Shown in pieces: positions 59,627 to 64,000 of a stretch of 64,000 bases of DNA. Each line of letters starts with the position of its first letter. The stretch's first letter is position 1. The notes below the pieces were generated by a model that was not told where the DNA came from, made no database searches, and worked only from the letters and a program-made list of their open reading frames with translations. The DNA is taken from positions 124,001-188,000 of the forward strand of contig CAWGDF010000013.1 of the NCBI GenBank assembly GCA_963821275.1. The letters run 5' to 3'. A program made the translations under genes and the position numbers. Origin of the DNA: JACVRW01 sp963821275. GTDB lineage: Bacteria > Actinomycetota > Thermoleophilia > Solirubrobacterales > Thermoleophilaceae.

Positions 59627-61007
59627 CGGTCGCGCTCGCGCCACCACTCGCGGAAGGTCTGCTTGGGCACGGCCTGCAGGTCTCGCGTGGCCGTCCAGGC
59701 CGCCAGCGGACCCGGCGCGTGCTCTATGCGGCCTCGCCGGGCCAGCGGCCACTGGCCGGCGCGGGCCAGGCGCTGCAGCCGCTCGTAGCCGCGCCGGTCG
59801 GCGAACGCGCGGGCGAGGGCCCGCATGGCCAGCTGCTCGGTGCGGGGCGCCTTGCCCTCATCCACCACCCTGGCGCGCAGGTGGGTGAGCACCCGCGGGA
59901 TGTCTATGCGCACCGGGCAGACCTCGTAGCAGGCGCCGCAGAGGCTCGACGCGTAGGGCAGCGAGCCGGCCTCGTCCATCCCCTTCAGCTGCGGGGTGAG
60001 GATCGCCCCGATCGGCCCGGGGTAGACCGACTCGTACGCGTGCCCGCCGGTGCGCGAGTAGACCGGGCAGACGTTCAGGCAGGCGCTGCAGCGGATGCAG
60101 CGCAGCGCCTGGCGCCCGACCTCGTCGCGCAGGGTGTCGGTGCGCCCGTTGTCGAGCAGCACGAGGTGAAACTCGCGCGGCCCGTCGTCCTCGCGTGCGC
60201 CGGTCCAGAACGAGGTGTAGGGGTTCATGCGCTCGCCGGTGGAGGAGCGCGGCAGGAGCTGCAGGAAGACCTCCATGTCCGCCAGGTGGGCAGGAGCTTC
60301 TCGATGCCCATGACGGTCACCAGCAGCTCCGGCAGCGTGGTGCACATGCGGCCGTTGCCCTCGGACTCGACGACGCAGACGGTGCCGGTCTCGGCCACCG
60401 CGAAGTTGGCGCCGCTCACGCCCATCTTCGCGGCGAGGAACTTGGCCCGCAGATGGGCCCGCGCCGCCGCGGTGAGCTCCTCGGGCTCGTCGGAGAGGTC
60501 CTCGAGGCCCAGCTCGCGGCGGAACAGGTCGCGGATCTCGGAGCGGTTCTTGTGGATCGCCGGGACGAGGATGTGCGACTGCACATCGTCGTCGAGCTGG
60601 ATGATCAGCTCCGCGAGGTCGGTCTCGACCGCCCGCACGCCCTCCCGTTCCAGCGCCTCGTTCAGCTTGATCTCGTCGGTGGCGATCGACTTGACCTTCA
60701 CCAGCTCGCGGTGCCCGTGGTCGCGCGCCAGTGAGCAGACGATGCGGTTGGCCTCGTCGCCGTCGCCGGCCCAGTGCACGTGGCCGCCCGCGCGGGTGAC
60801 GGACTCCTCGAGCTGCTCGAGGTAGGTGTCCAGGCCGGCCAGGGTGCGGTCCTTGATCGCCTCGCCCGCGGCGCGCAGCTCCTCCCAGTCCGGCAGCTCG
60901 GCGACCACCTGCGCGCGCTTGTCCCGGATGGTGCGCGTGGCCACGCCCAGGTTGCGCCGCAGCTGGCTGTCCTGCAGCGTCTTGCGGGCGGCGGCGGGAA
61001 ACGTCAT
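59623..61007 (-). CDS. lutB: L-lactate utilization iron-sulfur protein LutB, one frameshift
   Basis: About 461 residues. The N-terminal LUD-like domain (from ATG 61007) has LVPAIHKNRSEIRDLFRRE and MGVSGANFAVAETGTVCVVE. The C-terminal part has the ferredoxin-type clusters CIRCSACLNVCPVYSR and SLCGACYEVCPVRIDIPRVL, both complete, giving two 4Fe-4S sites. The frame changes near 60290 (EKLLPT to LADMEVFLQLLPR), where one C appears to be missing. LutB is the electron-carrying subunit of the LutABC lactate dehydrogenase complex. It overlaps lutA by four bases. Confidence 0.88.
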
Positions 61008-61675
61008 CCGGCGAGGACCTCCGCCAGGTGCGCGGTGCGCACCCCGGTGCGCTGCCGCGAGAGCGCGCCGCCGATGTGCATCAGGCACGAGCTGTCGGCC
61101 GCGCAGACCACCTCGGCCTGGGTGTCGAGCACGGCCCGCACCTTGTCGGTGAGCATCGCGGCGGACACGTCGGCGTTCTTGATCGCGAAGGTGCCCCCGA
61201 AGCCGCAGCACTCTGTGGCCTCGGGGAGCTCGACCAGGTCGATGCCACGTACCGCGCGCAGCAGCCGCAGCGGCCGGTCGCCGAGGCCAAGCGCGCGCAG
61301 CGAGTGGCAGGTCGGGTGGTAGGTCACGCGGTGGGGGTAGTAGGCGCCCACGTCCTCGACCTCGAGCACGTCCACCAGAAGCTCGGAGAGCTCGTACACC
61401 GGGGGGCCGCCGTCCAGCTGCTCGCGCACCATCCCCGCACAGGACGCCGACGGGCACACGACGGCCTCCGCGCCGGCGAAAACCCGCCCGAGGCGCTGCA
61501 CCAGCGCCCGTCCCTCCTCCGCGTAGCCGGAGTTGAGGTGCATCTGCCCGCAGCAGGTCTGATCCTCGGGGAAGTCGACCTCACAACCCAGGCGCTCCAG
61601 CAGCCGGACGACGGCCCGGCCGGCGTCAGGGAAGAGAGTGTCACCGAGGCAGGTGACGAACAGCGAGACGCGCAT
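61004..61675 (-). CDS. lutA: L-lactate utilization protein LutA (CCG domain)
   Basis: 223 residues with two cysteine-rich CCG domains: TCCGQMHLNSGYAEEGRAL and, at the end of the second domain, ATECCGFGGTFAIKNADVS, the motif that binds a cubane-type cluster or heterodisulfide-like site. SASCAGMVREQL lies between. The protein is shorter than most LutA but complete. It is first in the lutABC operon, divergent from the lactate permease gene across 65 bases. No regulator is adjacent, unlike B. subtilis, where LutR is used. Confidence 0.9.
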   Translation of the reverse strand: MRVSLFVTCLGDTLFPDAGRAVVRLLERLGCEVDFPEDQTCCGQMHLNSGYAEEGRALVQRLGRVFAGAEAVVCPSASCAGMVREQLDGGPPVYELSELLVDVLEVEDVGAYYPHRVTYHPTCHSLRALGLGDRPLRLLRAVRGIDLVELPEATECCGFGGTFAIKNADVSAAMLTDKVRAVLDTQAEVVCAADSSCLMHIGGALSRQRTGVRTAHLAEVLAG

Positions 61676-61740
61676 GCTCCGAAGTTTCCCGGAAGCGTGC
61701 CCGGGGCAACACGCGAGCAGCTACCCAGGGAGGGAACCGC

Positions 61741-63420
61741 GTGTATACCCAGGACTTCGATCCGGTCTCGAGCTCGCTCGGTCTGAGCTCGATCTTCGCC
61801 GTGCTGCCCGTGCTCACGCTGTTCGTCCTCTTGGGGGGCGTCCGCGTGGCCGCCCAGTGGGCCTCGCTGCTCGCGCTCGGTGTCGCGATGCTGGTGGCGC
61901 TGATCGTCTACGGCATGCCGGTCGACCAGACCCTGCTGTCCGTGAGCGAGGGCGCCACCTTCGGTCTGTTCCCGATCATGTGGATCGTCGTCACGGCGAT
62001 CTGGATCTACAACATGACCGTGGAGACCGGGTACTTCGCGGTGCTGCGGCGCTCGTTCGGGGCTATCTCCACCGATCAGCGCGTCCAGGCCGTGATCATC
62101 GCCTTCTGCTTCGGCGCGCTGCTCGAGGCGCTGGCCGGGTTCGGCACCCCGGTGGCCATCACCGCGGTCATGCTGATCGCCCTGGGCTTCCAGCCCATCA
62201 AGGCCGCCGCGGTGGCGCTGGTGGCCAACACGGCGCCCGTGGCCTTCGGCGCGATCGCCATCCCGATCGTCACCCTGGCCGAGATCACCGGGCTGCCCAA
62301 GGAGGACCTCGGGGCGATGGTGGGCCGCCAGACGCCGTTCCTGGCGCTGATCGTGCCCCTGATCCTGATCGGCCTGGTCGACGGGGCCCGTGGAATACGA
62401 CAGGCCTGGCCAGCCGCCCTGGTGGGCGGTTTCGTGTTCGCGCTCGCCCAGTTCCTGTGCTCGAACTTCATCTCGGTCGAGCTGACCGACATCGTGGCCT
62501 CGCTGGCCGCCACGGGCGCGCTGGTCCTGCTGCTGCAGGTGTGGGAGCCCTCCGAGCCGCTGGTGGGCGAGCAGGACGGGACCTTCGAGCAGCCCGCCGT
62601 GGCCGGCGCGGAGGCCCACAACCCGGCGCTGGAGGCCGAGGTCAACCGGCGCGACGACAGCAAGAAGGATCCGCCCGGCGACGTCCTGCGCGCCTATTCC
62701 CCCTACCTGATCATCATCGTCGTGTTCTCGATCGCGCAGATCCCGCTGATCAAGGACGCTCTGGCGGAGTCGCCCTGGACGACCGAGTTCCAGTGGCCCG
62801 GGCTCGACGTGGTGACCCCGGAGGGTGAGCCCCTCACCTCGCTGACCTACGTCTTCAACTGGCTGCCCGCGGCGGGAACGCTGTTGCTCATCTCGGGGCT
62901 GATCACCATGATCGTGCTGCGGGTAACGCCGGGACGCTCGCTGAAGGTGGCGGGCGCCTCGGTGAACCAGCTCAAGTGGGCGATCCTCACCGTCGCCTCG
63001 GTGCTGGCGCTGGCCTACGTCATGAACCAGTCGGGCCAGACGATCACGCTAGGCCTCTGGGCCGCGGGCGCCGGCGACTTCTTCGCCTTCCTCTCCTCGC
63101 TGATCGGCTGGCTGGGCGTGGCCGTCACCGGATCCGACACCTCGTCCAATGCGCTCTTCGGCGCCCTGCAGGTGACGGCCGCCGAGGACGCCGGCATCTC
63201 GCCCGTCCTGCTGGCCGCCGGCAACAGCTCCGGCGGGGTGCTGGGCAAGATGATCTCGCCCCAGAACCTGGCTATCGGCGCCGCCGCCGTGGGCCTGGCG
63301 GGCAAGGAGGGTGACCTCTTCCGTAAGGTGCTTGGCTGGAGCCTTGGGCTCGTGCTGATCATGTGCATCCTCGTGTACCTGCAGTCCACCTCGCTGCTCG
63401 AATGGATGGTGGTCAAGTAA
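61741..63420 (+). CDS. lldP: L-lactate permease
   Basis: 559-residue membrane transporter of the LctP family with about 13 helices. Recognisable stretches are VLPVLTLFVLLGGVRVAAQW, EALAGFGTPVAITAVMLIAL and, at the end, LAAGNSSGGVLGKMISPQNL, followed by a final helix. Start is the GTG at 61741, preceded by AGGGAGGGAA about five bases upstream. It lies divergent from lutA and overlaps the glcD-type oxidase downstream, so uptake and oxidation of lactate are encoded together. No frameshift is seen here. Confidence 0.95.
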   Translation: MYTQDFDPVSSSLGLSSIFAVLPVLTLFVLLGGVRVAAQWASLLALGVAMLVALIVYGMPVDQTLLSVSEGATFGLFPIMWIVVTAIWIYNMTVETGYFAVLRRSFGAISTDQRVQAVIIAFCFGALLEALAGFGTPVAITAVMLIALGFQPIKAAAVALVANTAPVAFGAIAIPIVTLAEITGLPKEDLGAMVGRQTPFLALIVPLILIGLVDGARGIRQAWPAALVGGFVFALAQFLCSNFISVELTDIVASLAATGALVLLLQVWEPSEPLVGEQDGTFEQPAVAGAEAHNPALEAEVNRRDDSKKDPPGDVLRAYSPYLIIIVVFSIAQIPLIKDALAESPWTTEFQWPGLDVVTPEGEPLTSLTYVFNWLPAAGTLLLISGLITMIVLRVTPGRSLKVAGASVNQLKWAILTVASVLALAYVMNQSGQTITLGLWAAGAGDFFAFLSSLIGWLGVAVTGSDTSSNALFGALQVTAAEDAGISPVLLAAGNSSGGVLGKMISPQNLAIGAAAVGLAGKEGDLFRKVLGWSLGLVLIMCILVYLQSTSLLEWMVVK

Positions 63421-64000
63421 CCGCCGGCGCAGGCGCCGCCTGGGGCGAGGGCCCGCCGCCGCAGAGCGAGCGCGAGGCCGCGCGCGATCCGGTCGACCTC
63501 GGCCCGCTGGTGGCCGAGCTGCGAGCGGAGCTGGGCGACGAGCATGTGATCACCCACGAGCACCAGCTGCGCACCTATGAGTCGGACGGGCTGCTGCAGT
63601 ACGCGGTCACGCCCGGGGCGGTTGTGCTCCCGGGCTCGACCGAGGACACCCAAGCGGCGGTGAGAGCCTGCCACCGCGCCGGCGTGCCCTGGGTGGCGCG
63701 CGGCGCCGGCTCGGGCCTGTCGGGAGGAGCCACGCCGGTTGAGGACGGCGTGCTGATCTCGCTCAGCCGGCTGCGGCGGATCCTCGAGGTCGACCTGGAC
63801 AACCAGCGAGTGCTGGTGGAGCCCGGGGTGACCAACGTGGCGGTCTCCCAGGCCGTCGGTCCGGATCACTTCTACCCGCCCGATCCCTCGTCGCAGATCG
63901 TCTGCACGATCGGCGGCAACGTGGCCGAGAACTCCGGCGGCGCGCACTGCTTCAAGTACGGCTTCACCACCAACTACGTGACCGGGCTCGAGCTGGTGCT
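63402..64000 (+). CDS. FAD-linked oxidase (GlcD/D-lactate dehydrogenase type), 5' part
   Basis: The first 200 residues are present; the gene runs off the window. After a short N-terminal extension comes LGDEHVITHEHQLRTYESDG, then the p-cresol-methyl-hydroxylase-fold FAD site ARGAGSGLSGGATPVEDGVL, LRRILEVDLDNQRVLVEPG and FYPPDPSSQIVCTIGGNVAE. This matches the GlcD subunit of glycolate oxidase and D-lactate dehydrogenases. The ATG at 63402 lies 19 bases inside lldP, implying coupling with the permease. The substrate, D-lactate or glycolate, cannot be decided from this part. Confidence 0.9.
   Translation, partial: MDGGQVTAGAGAAWGEGPPPQSEREAARDPVDLGPLVAELRAELGDEHVITHEHQLRTYESDGLLQYAVTPGAVVLPGSTEDTQAAVRACHRAGVPWVARGAGSGLSGGATPVEDGVLISLSRLRRILEVDLDNQRVLVEPGVTNVAVSQAVGPDHFYPPDPSSQIVCTIGGNVAENSGGAHCFKYGFTTNYVTGLELV

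Noticed and set aside
1..64000. tRNA or rRNA genes, CRISPR arrays, insertion sequences, prophage
   Set aside because: No tRNA cloverleaf-like sequence, spaced repeats, transposase or integrase was recognised in the gaps, most of which are under 130 bases.

Overview
This is a high-GC, gene-dense bacterial chromosome segment. Gene order (rnhB-lepB-rplS-trmD-rimM-khpA-rpsP-ffh; ftsY-smc-rnc-acpP-plsX-rpmF; a SepIVA-like gene-coaD-rsmD-recG-DAK2-rpmB) is that of an actinobacterial housekeeping block. Together with the GC content, the cysteine-containing insert in LepB and the absence of any mycobacterial or streptomycete signature, this suggests Actinomycetota, perhaps a Thermoleophilia/Solirubrobacterales-type organism. 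The class-level call is inference.

Layout. 1-15 kb: an almost unbroken minus-strand run for translation, tRNA/rRNA modification, protein targeting (lepB, ffh, ftsY), chromosome segregation (smc), RNA processing (rnc, rnhB) and lipid synthesis (acpP, plsX). 15-24 kb: an orphan DUF559-type plus-strand gene behind a pair of intergenic repeats, then the SepIVA-coaD-rsmD-recG-DAK2-rpmB run, a threonine aldolase, and a divergent MarR/SDR pair with a readable promoter-operator. 24-28 kb: the riboflavin operon, transcribed ribD-ribE-ribBA-ribH. 28-36 kb: a mixed accessory stretch holding a GT39-like enzyme, a GNAT/LysR divergent pair, a Tat-exported sulfatase-fold lipoprotein, an AI-2E family permease and a cysteine-poor thioredoxin-reductase-like fusion. 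36-54 kb: an envelope glycan cluster with four membrane glycosyltransferases counting the one at 28 kb, a UGM-like flavoprotein, an AglD-type membrane protein, a GH2 hydrolase, a membrane alkaline-phosphatase-superfamily enzyme, a kinase-like/methyltransferase protein, a dolichol-phosphate-mannose-synthase-type GT2, a methyltransferase and a polysaccharide flippase. 54-57 kb: a hotdog thioesterase-like protein and a molybdopterin oxidoreductase. 57-64 kb: a zinc ribbon protein, fmt, a DapA-family enzyme, then lactate use: lutABC divergent from lldP, followed by a GlcD-type FAD oxidase cut by the window end.

An important caveat: reading frames are clean for most of the window, but from about 45.9 kb, and densely between 49.2 and 57 kb, real protein similarity jumps between frames through single-base indels. 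The encoded proteins are recognisable end to end in the combined frames, so I read this mainly as a consensus-quality problem, although true gene decay cannot be excluded. Two isolated frameshifts (rimM, EamA) lie in otherwise clean sequence.

The most interesting biological signals are an RNase III that keeps its dsRNA-binding domain but appears to have lost several catalytic acidic residues, a protein-kinase-like catalytic loop at the start of a SAM methyltransferase in the glycan cluster, a redox-dead-looking three-domain TrxR-like protein, and several well-formed operator palindromes.
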